In this document: positions 11,108-23,500 of the stretch, piece after piece
How the letters are laid out: the number at the start of each line of letters is the position of its first letter
How positions within the stretch are numbered: the first letter of the stretch is position 1
Origin: Inia geoffrensis
Lineage: Eukaryota > Chordata > Mammalia > Artiodactyla > Iniidae
Length of the DNA: 64,000 bases
Assembly (NCBI GenBank): GCA_036417435.1
Contig: CM070899.1
Location: 170,777,494-170,841,493 of the forward strand
Direction: 5' to 3'
Made by a program: the position numbers and the translations under genes
The notes under the pieces: model-generated
Told to the model about the DNA's origin: nothing
Seen by the model: only the letters and a program-made list of their open reading frames with translations
Databases searched by the model: none

Positions 11108-13080
11108 CAATTTGTATTTTTAAAAGGTTACACCTTCCCTCCGGGGAACTGGTGAGCTGGAAGGCGAGCTTCACGTGCCTCCCCCGTGCACCCCATAACT
11201 GCAGGGCTGTGGGCAGAAGTGGTCTAATCCCCTGACCCAGGATCAGTAATTCTTATCTCCAGAAGTCCAGATGCGGAAACTCTTAGGATTAAAAAAAAGC
11301 CACAGATGCAGTGACAGCTCTGGGCTCTGCGCAACACTGTTGCACAAGATGAGCCACGTTCACACGGCTTCTAACATACGGCTCGCTCTGTCCACCAGGA
11401 GGCTGTAGGCAGCATCTGCTAAGGCTGGGGGGAGAGCTAGCAAATCATGCTAATCTAGCAGCAAAAGGTCTGCTTCCAGGGACAAATCAGATGAGCCGGA
11501 ATCTGGAGGAGTCCTGTGCGGCTCCGACAGCCTGGCTCCAGCCCCGAGGCACACAGCTTTTCCCAGCTCCCCACCAGCCGCGGCCTCAAACATCACCCGT
11601 ATGGCAGACGCCGCCAGCTGCCCACACCCTGGTCTTGGAGAACCCAGTTCTATTCCGCACCAATTGGCCATATGCTTCGCAGGAGCCTGGAACCCTCCCC
11701 GCCCCAGGGGTTGAATCCTCACTAGTAAAACAGAGCTTTTAATTCCACTCTCCTTGCCAGCGAGCAGTTACGGAAGGAGTATGATGGGCGTCTACTGCTG
11801 AAGGTCTTCTGTGCAGGTTTCCCTTTGCTCTTAAGACAGAACAAACGGAACAGGAGCTGCCGGCTGCCCCTCCGGTGCCTGTACCCGGGCAGCAATATTG
11901 GGATCGGGGGACCAGCTACACAGGGAGCCAACGGTTGTGAGGCCGGGTTGAGACACTGAATCTCCTATCTCTGCGCCTGGGGTTTTGGGAGGTGATAACA
12001 TTTCCTCACTGTTTAAGCCACTGTGGAGAAGGGGGGACATCAGCTATGTAGGGCCCCAAGTAGTCGGACGCAATCTCCTTCCCCTGAGACGACAGAGTGG
12101 GGTACACACGTGCACGCACGCTCTGTTACACCAAACCAACCCCTGGGGAGTCCTAACTTCACCTCCCCCGTCTCCTTGACTCCAGCTCCTTGGAGGGGCA
12201 TGCCTGCTCTGTACCCCATCTGGATACACCACTCTGCCCCCACCCCTCAGCAGTAGTACTCACTTCCAAGTCTGCCTCCTGCAGGAAGAGCTCATCTGAC
12301 CTCGCCTACAGCTTCCTCCAGTTCTAACACAGAGCGTCTCCCGCCTCGACATCCCTGGGTTGCCCTCTCGGTGTCCACATTCTGAGCACACGTCATTTAC
12401 AGCGACCGACTGACTGATTAACTGAATGAAAGGATGAGTGAACTGTGTGAACGATGAATGCGTGAGTACAAAGCACCGTTTTCCTTCACCTGAAACCTGG
12501 GGTTTTCCTTTCCTCTTTTCTTTCTTGTCTTCTTTCCTCATCTTACTTCTCTGTAGAACAAAAGACAAAAATTGAGATAAAAGATATTCAGAGCTCAGAC
12601 TCTGCAGGCTGAATAAGTATTTCTAGAGAAAGTCGCAAACAGCACGCCCACCCGACCTCCTGGGAGTTGCAGATAAGGGAAGGGGATGACGGTGTGGGGA
12701 TAGCACTTAGACTCCGCACGACGGCCTCCTGCTCTCTACCCCCCCGCCACACACAGCTCCACACGATGACCAGCTCCACTACTGAAACTAGGGGAGGGGC
12801 AGCCTTAACAGGTCAGGAGTCACAGCAGAAAATGCAGCGAGTCTAGCCCACAGGAGGCCTTCAACAGATGTCCCACCGGAGGATGAGGTGACAGGGCATC
12901 TTGTGGTTAGGGCTTTGGGCTTATACCTTGAAGTTTTTTTATTATAAAAGCAGGATGAAATGTGGATACCGGTAATCACCCCATGTAATGAATTTCATCT
13001 GAAGGTGCAGACTAAAAAATATTTGACCTAAAAGTAGCTGTTTTGAAGTGGAAAATAAAATTCTGGGTTGTTTTAGTTTT
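11108..13080. other. Moderately GC-rich non-coding sequence 3' of CREM
   Basis: Short ORFs occur on both strands, but none looks like a known protein and none has matching splice signals. Around 12400-12470 an ACTGATTAACTGAATGAAAG stretch resembles the tail of an old L2/MIR. In human, CCNY lies downstream of CREM; I see no exon of it here. Confidence 0.45.
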
Positions 13081-13102
13081 TACTTTAAAACTCCTATGGT
13101 TG

Positions 13103-13400
13103 GGACTTCCCTGGTGGCGCAGTGGTTAAGAATCTGCCTGCCAATGCAGGGGACACAGGTTCGAGCCCTGGTCTGGGAAGATCCCACATGCAGCGGAGCC
13201 ACTAAGCCTGCAAGCCACAACTACTGAAGCCCGCGTGCCTAGAGCCTGTGCTCTGCAATAAGAGAAGCCACCGCAGTGAGAAGCCCGTGCACTGCAATGA
13301 AGAGTAGCCCCCGCTCGCTGCAACTAGAGAAAGCCCGCGCGCAGCAACGAAGACCAACGCAGCCAAAAATAAATAAATAAATTTATAAAAAACAAAAAAC
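13103..13400 (+). mobile_element. CHR-type SINE (long form)
   Basis: Full element flanked by a perfect 16-bp duplication AAAACTCCTATGGTTG (13087-13102 and 13401-13416). Confidence 0.95.
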
Positions 13401-13416
13401 AAAACTCCTATGGTTG

Positions 13417-13979
13417 TTAGCCAAAACTCAAAATAGAGGGCCACCAGCAGGAGATTTCCAGACCATCTGCAGAAAGGCCTACTCCATCATACCGGCTGAA
13501 CCTCTCATAGCTGCTCTTCTGTGTAAAAGCCCTGGGGCCGAGCTTCTGATGAGACGGCAGAAAGAAAACTGCAGAGATCACGACCCACTGTGGAAATCGG
13601 CAGTGGATCCCCTTGAAGGCATGCAAATACAATTCTAACTTAAACCTTTAAATCAGGACAGATATTAAAATTTGCGTTAATGTTCATCATGTAATAGCAA
13701 ACCGACACTAAAAACTTCTGCGAGATCTTTTATGTTACACAAGAGTAAAAACTGTAGTATATGTTCAGATAGTTAAATGAGCACCAAACACTACAAAGTG
13801 TAACCAACATGGTTCTATTAAAAACTCTCTTCAACTATGGCATTCGAGGACAGCAATACAATATTTTCTTTACAAAGCAACCAATATAAAAATCTGCAAA
13901 TGCCATCAATGCATTTATAGGCTATTATTTTCACATAGGCATGTCATTAGATTCTTTCAATTCTTTCTTTCTTTCAGTT
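13417..13979. other. 3' flank of CREM
   Basis: AT-rich sequence beyond the likely poly(A) sites. Part of it could be 3' UTR if a distal site is used. No other feature seen. Confidence 0.45.
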
Positions 13980-14397
13980 CTTTCCTGAGGTATTTTTTGT
14001 GGTTTATTTTTATTGTACTGCTGGATGCATTATCTTTGATCATCCTTTCCTAAAATGATTTTTAAAGACCTGCAAAAAATTTTTATTGCATAGGACACTG
14101 TTCATGACACAGAGATCGGGAACTGCAAATACGTGGCACTGGAACAAGCCTTACAAATGTTGCATTTTAAGAATTTTTTTTTTTTTTTTTTTTTTTTACA
14201 GTTTGCCTCTTTTAAAAAATTGAAGTTACAGCTAAGAGTTAACTACGTACAGTGAAGCAGTTTGGGAATGTTAGAGATTAGAAAATATGATGAATGATAA
14301 AGGGAAAAAAAAAGCCATAATTCTTGCTGGCTTTATATTGTATTGCCTTCAAAAGCAACTGTACATATTGCAATCAGTTCATAGTTAAATATTTCTA
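13980..14397 (-). other. CREM: CREM 3' UTR and probable polyadenylation signals
   Basis: Sequence after the terminal stop has no exon-like ORF. On the minus strand AATAAA occurs at 14087-14082, and again twice in close tandem at 14014-14009 and 14008-14003, all plausible poly(A) signals. A 28-base templated A-run (T on the plus strand at about 14172-14199) interrupts the UTR. At least one AU-rich ATTTA motif lies just after the stop, which fits the short-lived ICER transcript. The cleavage site cannot be fixed from sequence alone. Confidence 0.6.
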
Positions 14398-14542
14398 CTA
14401 ATCTGTTTTAGGACAGCAAATGTCTTTCAAGGTTTCCAGTTCCTCTATGAGCTTCTTGTTCTGAACTTCCAGCACTGCAACTCGACTCTCCAGACATTTG
14501 ACATATTCTTTCTTTCGACGTCGACATTCTTTAGCAGCTTCC
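14398..14542 (-). CDS. CREM: CREM alternative bZIP exon II (terminal)
   Basis: Encodes EAAKECRRRKKEYVKCLES, then RVAVLEVQNKKLIEELETLKDICCPKTD and a TAG stop. It is the downstream alternative to bZIP exon I. The known mammalian protein ends ...DICSPKTDY. Here a cysteine replaces the serine, and the final tyrosine codon reads TAG, immediately followed by a second TAG. The protein is therefore one residue short. The acceptor is CTTATAG. The 3' UTR follows directly. Confidence 0.96.
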
Positions 14543-17500
14543 CTATAAGAGAGTAGAAGCAAAAGGGCAAAAACGAAACATTTTTTTTCACATGCATGCT
14601 ACTGACAGGGAGGCTGAAGTAAGCTTGGTAAATGTGATCGTGCTGTTCCAAATCCTGGGACAACATTCCCAATGCGATTCCAAGCCCTAAGCCAAACTGG
14701 GTTCTGAAGGGTCACAAGCATCCCTTCCACAAGTCCACATGGCAATTAGTAAGACTGCTGCATCTCCTGCCTTGATCAGAGCTCTGGGCAAACAAGGCCC
14801 AAGTCAAAGACAGTCACTCTGCTTTACGGCAGTAAAGATCTTTGAGGGCCTTGAGTTCCTCAATGAGAGTCTTGTTCTGGTTTTCAAGCACAGCCACACG
14901 GTTTTCAAGACATTTGACATATTCTTTCTTCTTCCTGCGACACTCCCGGGCAGCTTCCCTGGAACCAACACAAGGCAAATGACAATAGGAACAACCTCTC
15001 AGCACAATCCAGAGCGGCTCGTGAGTTTCTGCCCCCCAGACTCAACCGCCGGTCAGTCCTTGGGGATATCCGCACGGAGCCGCACAACAGTTGTAACCGA
15101 GCACATGCCTCATTGGGAGGTTACCCTAAGACAGCAGGAACGACAGCAGAGCACAACAATTCGCCCGGCATCCGTTGTAAATGGTGTTTTCTTAGGGCAC
15201 ACGTCCCATGGTCACAGTGACCAGCAAGATTTTCAGTAACCAAAACGATAGGACCACATCCCCAAGTGGAATTTCTACAAAAACATTTACAGATCTTTTC
15301 AATTCTCTTAATTATTTTTGTCCACCAAAAGCCACATATTCCATCACAATGAGTTAACTTTATTGGATCAAACATGATTAGAAAAATTAATCCTTAGAAA
15401 CCAGTGTCAGCACTGGAGATTTTAATTCTTCAAGACTAAATCTCAGTAAAACAAGATCAATCATGACTGCAAGCCAACAGTTTGTCGGCTAGAAAACAAC
15501 ATGGATAAGAATAACAATAAACAAATCATGCACATTTTCATAAACCAAAATGGAAGGAACTCTGCTCCTGAAAACTAAGGAAGGAGAGAAGAGAGGGTAC
15601 AGAATACAACCCTCAATAATTCAGATAACTTAAATCCAGAAACGTGAGAACACCACAACTGAAGTCGTGGAAAGGACGCGAGAGACGCATCTGCTAACCA
15701 GGATTTAAAGCACTGCAGACACGCCCGGGAGAAAGGCCAGACCAGCAGCCAAAGCAACATACACAAACAAACAGAGGAGCTGAGTTAGTCATTTTCACAC
15801 ATAACCCTGCCAAAAAACAATGGACATGGCCAACATTTTCTTTCTTTCTCCTTCTTTTCAGGGTGGGAGGGGGTGGCTACTACATCATTGAACTCGTCTA
15901 GAGAATATACCCTCTGATTACAGCTTTATTTTGGAGTGTTCCTTTGAGAATAACTGCCTTTGGCGTACCCATCATATCAAAAAGCCTACATTGAAACAGG
16001 TAATTCCAATATGTATAAGCAAAAGTTGTGTTGAACGTCTAATCACCAGTTACTGTAATGCCAGTTAGCACTGCTGCAATTCTGGACTAGGAGTGACACA
16101 TGCAATACATGTGGCCAATTCTGTTTTATTTTTAGGATAGTTGATGCTCACTAACAACTGGTTATCTGTGTTTTCTTCGTGGGAAGCAAGGGTCAGCAGA
16201 AGAGAGCCCTTGAAATCCCAATGAACTGCAGGAAAAGATCGAGCCCTACTCCCCAGCCAAGAACAAAGCCATCACCCTGTGAACTTGAAAGGTTCTCAGA
16301 CTTCTCAACTGGTTAACAGAAAAATTAACAGTGTAAAAGTGAACACAATCTGATAAACACAGATGAATTTAATCTGAATGATGCACACGGCAACGCCAAG
16401 AATAAATCCAAGCACACTTATACATTTGCCAGTTTGGGAACACAATTCAACTCTTCCACAAAGAAACTAAAATACATTTCTGAACACCAAGGTTTTTGTG
16501 GTTAAATCATTATATTAAATTCTAGGTCTGGAAGGAAGACAGATAGTCATTTTACAAAAGAAGTTACTACTAAATGAATTTTTAAATGTGAAATAGCGGG
16601 GTTGTGGGATGTCTAATGTTTCAAGTTTAATCTACCAAGCTGTGCTATTTGTTGTGAGTATGGATATTTTTGTGTCTCATGTGCCTGCACGCATGTTACC
16701 AGAGTCAAAATATTCCAGGCACAAAGCTCTGGATGGCTACACCAGTAGGTGGCACATTCCTAAGTAGTCTCGGCTAAGGAAAACACCTGTTTCTTCTATT
16801 AATAGTTAGCTCCATTTTCAGGCCTTGCATTTGTCTGGATATACCCTTAGCATGGAGAGGAAGTACATGGCAAAGAGGAAAAGCTGACAAGGTTATTAAA
16901 GAAATAGCAACTGTAGCTGGATTGGCAGAAATACAATCAAGTTATCTATTATGAATGCCAGCCAAAGAATTTAGCTCAGAGAATGTGTAAGAGGTCTTTG
17001 ACATTAATAAGTAAATCCTACATACTCTCTATAAAGCTAAATCTGCAGCTGACACCGGGGTCTCTTTGAGGTGACCTGGTGTTAGTGCAGTGTGGGCTCT
17101 GGGGAAAGACGGCCTGACTGCAGCTCCAGGTTCTGTCCAGTTTGGGCTGTGTGATTTTAATCAACTTGTTACCTGACCTCTCTGAACCTCAGTTCCTCAT
17201 CTGTAAAGTAAGGGAGAATAACCAGACCTACTCTCATGTGAAAGATATGTGTGAGTTAAAAAGAAAAAATGGTAGAGGGCTTCCCTGGTGGCACAGTGGT
17301 TGAGAGTCCGCCTGCCGATGCAGGGGACACGGGTTCGTGCCCCGGTCTGGGAAGATCCCACATGCCGCGGAGCGGCTGGGCCCGTGAGCCATGACCGCTG
17401 GGCCTGTGCGTCCGGAGACTGTGCTCCGCAACGGGAGAGGCCACAGGAGTGAGAGGCCCGCGTATTGCAAAAAAGAAACCCACAAAAAAACGGTAGAAAC

Positions 17501-20500
17501 AAGCACTGAAAACTTGCTCAGCAGACACTGAGCAACCGAAGAGCCATTTATCATCTGCTTTTCTCTTGTCCTGCTCTGAAACTGAAATTTGGAAGCTAAA
17601 ATAGACCCTTCTCAGAATCCTGTGCACCTAGGGACTCTGATTATTTCTAGCCAATGAAATGTGCAAGAACATGTGAGAAAATGAGAGGGAACTGGAAGCG
17701 TATGTACGATAGGAGGCATCTCTATGCGGTGGGGCTGTGGGTAATTTTAATTCTTCCTCTTGCTTTGTACTTGTCCCCAGCTAGAATTTTTCAGAATAGA
17801 TTGTACTTGGGTATAATAGAGAAAAAACAAAGTTACAAAATAGATAAAAGAAAACTACATGTAAAAGACTTAGAAAATTCTGAACTCACACTCAGATTTA
17901 TTTTGTTCACAAAGAAGCTAAAAATTATACTTATCACCTACTTCACAAAGTAAATACCAAGTACAAAACGAATCTTTATTTGTAATAAAGTCCTTCCATT
18001 ATCATTTAAAAAATGAATGTATCTTTTAGACATTACCCTAAAACATATGAGGATGTACGGCCTGCTGATGAAACAGTTTCATGCCTGGAACTCTCACTAG
18101 AAGACTTACTTATCAGCACATGCAGAGCACAAGCCCACATAAAATGCCACACAACATGTAACTTGGGAGAAATAGCTGAGGAAAAGTTAATTTTTTAAAA
18201 GCCCCACAGTAATAAATGATATGTCCCCTAAGTGGTTGCAGTTTCTAGTGAAACACCTTACCTATTTTTCATTAGCCTCAGCTCTCGTTTGCGTGTTGCT
18301 TCCTCTGCTAGTTGCTGGGGACTGTGCAGGCTTCCCGGCGAGGCAGCCATCACTACTCCCTGTGGCAAAGCAGTAGTTGGAGCTCGGATCTGGTAAGTCG
18401 GCATGTCACCAGTGGTGGCTGCAATGAAACCAAATATCACATGTTATATAAACAACTTATGACTTGATATTTTACGTAAAATTGACCTGGAAATAACATA
18501 TTTCTTTTTACATGTTTTAAGAGGTGAGCTTGCTAATGTTTAAGATGATTATTCTGAGCATTATAGAAATTTTAGGTATCAAAGATCCCTTCAGCATTTG
18601 GAACAATGATACTCAGCATGCTCTATACATTTAATTGAAAGGTTTTTATCAAAGGCTAAAGTAGAGAGGCTTTTCAACTGATAGTTCATTTCGCCTAAAA
18701 TCAGTGGTGTGCTGATAAATATTTAACCACCATCTCTCTGGGGGGGAAAAAAAAAGCCCTGGTCCACAGTGTTTATCATTCCCATGATGTAAATGCTTTC
18801 ACCATGGCCAATTTCAAGCTACCGATATGACTTCACTAAATGTAGAGCTGGAAAGACATACAACAGTAAGTAGCACACCATACAGACAAAACAGATGTAA
18901 ATAACCTCAAGAGCATAGATACAATTATTAGAAATGATGAGTTTTAAGTATTTATTAATGTTGTTTTTAATGTAATTTGTTAAATATATATGTATTTATG
19001 TCTTTAGTTTTTAATAATGTCTGGTTTTGCAACCAGTTCATAAAAATCCTGAAAACTTAATAATTGGCTCCAGCAAATGAGTGGTAGCTGGCCTTAGCAC
19101 ACCACTGCAAATATTTTAATTAAGAAGAGCATCTCCATCCTCTCAATACCCCAGCTAAGAGATTTTCCTAAACCCTGCAGCATGCCTGAAACAGTTCCTG
19201 AATGTCTTTAAGTGCAAGTCTTATTAACAGGTGATGACTGAGGTACTGGAAGGAAAATACTAGCTTACTGTATTTTCAGCTTAAAAACAAGGACAAAATA
19301 AGAAACAGGAAAGCTCTACTTAAAACTGGTTTCTCTAGGGAAGGATAATTTTTGTCTTTCTTAGGTTTCTTGGGATAATAATACATTTCTAAGTATTCAT
19401 TTTTTAAAACATATTTTCTAATTATAGTATAATCACAGTTAAATGACAGATTTAAATATTTATTTAGTATTCAGATTGAATACTAAAAGTAAGTCCTCAA
19501 AGTGTAATAATTTAATTTCAAAATTTGTCTATCTACTGCAATAAACACAGGTTCCTAGGAAGGACAGATGGATTTAAGGGATTAAACATGTTTCTACCAC
19601 CAATGTGTCAACTTTGAGAACGGATGGTCCAGAATTAATGTGACGTTTTGATGAGATATTATAAAATACATGCTCTCTCTCAAAGCTAAATGCAAGAAAA
19701 AGGTTAAAAAAAGTTATCAAATCCTATAAAAATTGGTCTGATCTAAATGCCAATCAAAATATGAAATACATCACTGCTGTATGTCATTAAAATGCATTAT
19801 ACCTATTGAGTAAGAAATAAAATTTTACCCAAAGGGAGACAAAGACTTTTTTCACTTAAGTAGAATATTATCACTGAAAATAGCCAAGCAGTTTAAAATG
19901 TTAATCGAAAACTGATCTATGTGCTTCTTTTGGGTAAATGCCAGGTTTCTTCCCTCTAGGGCTCAAGAGTTAGGTGAAAGAGTAAAAATATAGTTTTGGG
20001 GGCTTCCCTGGTGGCGCAGTGGTTGAGAATCCGCCTGCCGATGCAGGGGACACGGGTTCGTGCCCTGGTCCGGGAAGATCCCACATGCCGCGGAGCGGCT
20101 GGGCCCGTGAGCCATGGCCGCTGAGCCTGCGCGTCCGGAGCCTGTGCTCCGCAACGGGAGAGGCCACAACAGTGAGAGGCCCACGTAACGCAAAAGAAAA
20201 AAAAAAAAAAAAGGCTTTGGGTGAAGATCATTCTTCATAAGGTTTACAAAAATATCATTTATAAGGTTCTTCCTTCTATATATAATTTAATAAACAATGG
20301 TGAATAAACAGTAACTGTGATAGATATAATGATCGCCAGCAAAATCTCTATTAATAAACTTGGGAAAAATCCTACATTTGTTTTCATGGCTATTTAAAAT
20401 ACTGTACACACATATGTCTCATTAGGTGTCATAGAAATTTTTGAAATATTTAAGAAGATAACTTTAAAAATCAGTTGTAGGGTTTCCCTGGTGGCGCAGT

Positions 20501-23500
20501 GGTTGAGTCCACCTGCCGATGCAAGGGACACGGGTTCGTGCCCCGGTCCGGGAAGATCCCACGTGCCGCGGAGTGGCTGGGCCCGTGAGCCATGGCTGCT
20601 GAGCCTGCGTGTCCGGAGACTGTGCTCCGCAACGGGAGAGGCCACAACAGTGAGAGGCCCGCGTACCGCAAAACAAAACAAAAACAAACAAAAAATCAGT
20701 TGTAAACTGTTAACTTAATAAAGATTTTTTAAAAATATTTTAATCATATTGCCAGAGGAGCTATAACGGTGCACAGAACAACATGGTTCTCTCCTTTTCT
20801 CTTTATCCACATCAAGGGAAGGTGGCTACGGGATAATAAAGGTTAAACAATGGAACCCGCTGGAGGCGACAGAGGCTTTCTAAAATTGGAACAAGGGCCA
20901 ACGACGAAGAAGAAGTCCATGTGTCGTCATGCTGACATTTGCAGGCAGCAGGGATGCAGACCTTGGTCTACGGTTGCTCTTGCCAAACACTGCTCACAAA
21001 GAGTGCAATACAATGAACAGAAAGGTACAGAGGGGTTTGCTGTGCTTGTTCGAGTTTTGTGTGTATTTTTTGTACTGTAAGTTAAAGCAGAATGCTTGAG
21101 TAACCATTTTTTCAAAAAAGGAAAAAGTGGGGGTGGGCAGGAATACTTTGCAGGTGAAAAGTAAAGTTCATTCACTGGTCTTAAAACCAGAAATGGTTCT
21201 AAACTTGTGCCTGTTTCCAAAATCTGAAACTATCCTCCAAGGACCAAACTTGGCACCATGAAGAACAATGGCACTTTCAAAAGAAGTATTCTTAAAACAT
21301 TTTGAGCAATAGTTCAGGAAAACATATCGCTTTAAAATGATAACTTGGAAGGGAATGATATATTTGGATGTATTAGTTCTGGATGTTAGCTAACAAACTG
21401 GGTTTTATTACAATTTTTCAGACATAGTATATATTCATTTTATCTCCTTCAACAAAAATCAGTTTGCAGCTCATTAGTTCAAGCCAGAAACAGGAATTAG
21501 TATAAATTAGTAGGAATTTGTATAAATTTCTGTAATATCCCAACGAATCTATATGACAGTACTATTCTAATGGTCACTAAATAAGTATCAGTGGATGAAT
21601 TCCATATATTCAAATATGATCACATTAGCAAGCATGTTAATAAGATATGGGCAAAGAGAATCTCTTGTTTTGAGGAAATCCAAATGTCAAAGTTTTGTTT
21701 TTGAAACAAGTTATCAAAAAGTTTTTATCTTAGCTTTAGTTTCCAGTGTTATGGATGCAGTGCTGATTTAAAGCAGGTTAGCTATTGAGGATCACAGTTC
21801 AGAGAACCATACTACATTCTTCGATGACACATTCTGATCCCTGTACTCTTATAAAGGCCAATTCCTGTTCCATCTTAACTACTGAGAGTGTCCAAATTAT
21901 TTTTTATGCTAGAATTTCACTGTATTAATTATTTCTGAAAATAAATGGGCCATCAGTGGGGGCTTCAAACTCATGACTGAAGAAGAATAAGAAAAAGATA
22001 TTTATATATTAATTTTATTCTAAGGCAGCTAACTTTAAAGGCAAGTCAGGGATATCTTTTTTACCCTAGACTCTGGCACAGTCCTTGGCATATAATGGGT
22101 GCTTTGTGAGTTTACATGTGCACCACAAAGTAAATTTTGAATTTCTCAAGGTTTTGCAAAAGCTCACTGCCATTTAGAATGTTTAAAATAAGCAATCTTT
22201 TTATTATAAGACTATAATTAGCTATTGTTATTATAGCTAAGTCTTTAACACTAAGCCATGGAAAGCCCGATAAGATGCCATGTATTTATTCAAACTGACC
22301 TTTCTTGATAAAAGGCATTATTTCTTAAGTCTTCCCTTAAATATTACTTATCTACACTGGCATTTTAGAAACAGAGGAGTTGTAATTACAGTGTGATTCC
22401 AACCATCTAACTCCTGACATGAAAAAAAAAAAAGAAAGTTTAGGTTTAGTGTCAATATTTCATGGGAAAGAAAATTCCTAGGACTCTCAACTCTGGTCAG
22501 TAACTTCATACCTCTCTTTGCAAGCTTTAAACACGGTACAGCAGAAAAAGCATGGGATTTGGAGTCTGGGTTCTAGTCCAGCTGTGCCACTTACCAGCCA
22601 TGTGACTTGGGGCAAGTTCAGTTTCCTCATCTGTAAAATGGGGATACATGATCTCATTTAATACTCACAATAAACCCTATAATGTATGTCAAAGTGTCTA
22701 GCACAGTGCCTGGCACATGGTAGGCTTTCATCAAATGTTAGTTCCCTTCCTCTTCCCTTCCTTAAGTTCTGAAAGACAATGTTCCAAATTATGCTTATAC
22801 TGTATAATTAAAAGACATATAACAACCATATTTTCCCCTGGAGTTTCCCTTCTAACAAACCTAGGTAACAGAATGACCGAAACGTATGGCTCTTATTCCT
22901 TATTTTGTTTAAAAAATATGCCCCTTAAAAAACTTTTAAAATTTCGACTATATTTTATTATATCCCTTTAGAGAATAAATCATTAAAAGATAATATAAAA
23001 TGTCTTTTTTAATGTGCATAGTCATTTAAACGAGAACCTCGAAGATGGAGGATCACAAAGAAACACAATACAATCTCATCAGACTGGTAATAAGAAAACT
23101 GAAAACCTCACAAGTAAAAGGTGTTTGTTTCTAACCAAGAAAGAAACAAGAAACTCAGCCAAATGCCTATCTTGATAGCTTCCAAAGTGAAACAGTTTAT
23201 CAACACCCCAAATGATGGTGGTATTACTTGCTTATTGGTTTATTGAGATCTCTGAGCACATCCGCTGAATAGAAACATTTTTCTATGTGCAGCTCCTCCC
23301 TTCATATGTCATTTTGCTCTGCGTCACTAACCCCGAACACACTGAAGTAACACGCAATGGAGGTGACTTAGGAGCCGTACTTGTTAGCAGGGGCTTCTTT
23401 CCCTGGCCCCAGCGAAGCAAGGACATCTTCACTTTTCCTTTTGATCCTCTCCTCCCCACCACCACACCAGTACTCAAAATGCCCAAATCAGGCTTGTCCT

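Larger units (their letters stand above)
14959..18261 (-). other. CREM: CREM intron before the bZIP exons
   Basis: Holds a MIR and one young SINE. Apart from these I see no exon-like ORF with splice sites. Confidence 0.7.

Noticed and set aside
11450..12256. Cluster of ORFs in GC-richer DNA, possibly a neighbouring gene's exon
   Set aside because: Overlapping frames on both strands, none resembling a protein I know, and no consistent exon borders.
14172..14199. T-run in the CREM 3' UTR as the scar of a retroposed tail
   Set aside because: No SINE or retrocopy body or target duplication lies beside it; it reads as a simple homopolymer.
14739..15239. 166-codon plus-strand ORF
   Set aside because: It is antisense to bZIP exon I and its intron; no start context, splice signals or known family.
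20850..21080. 76-codon ORF starting MEPAGGDRGF
   Set aside because: No family recognised and no splice or poly(A) context. Not claimed as a gene.
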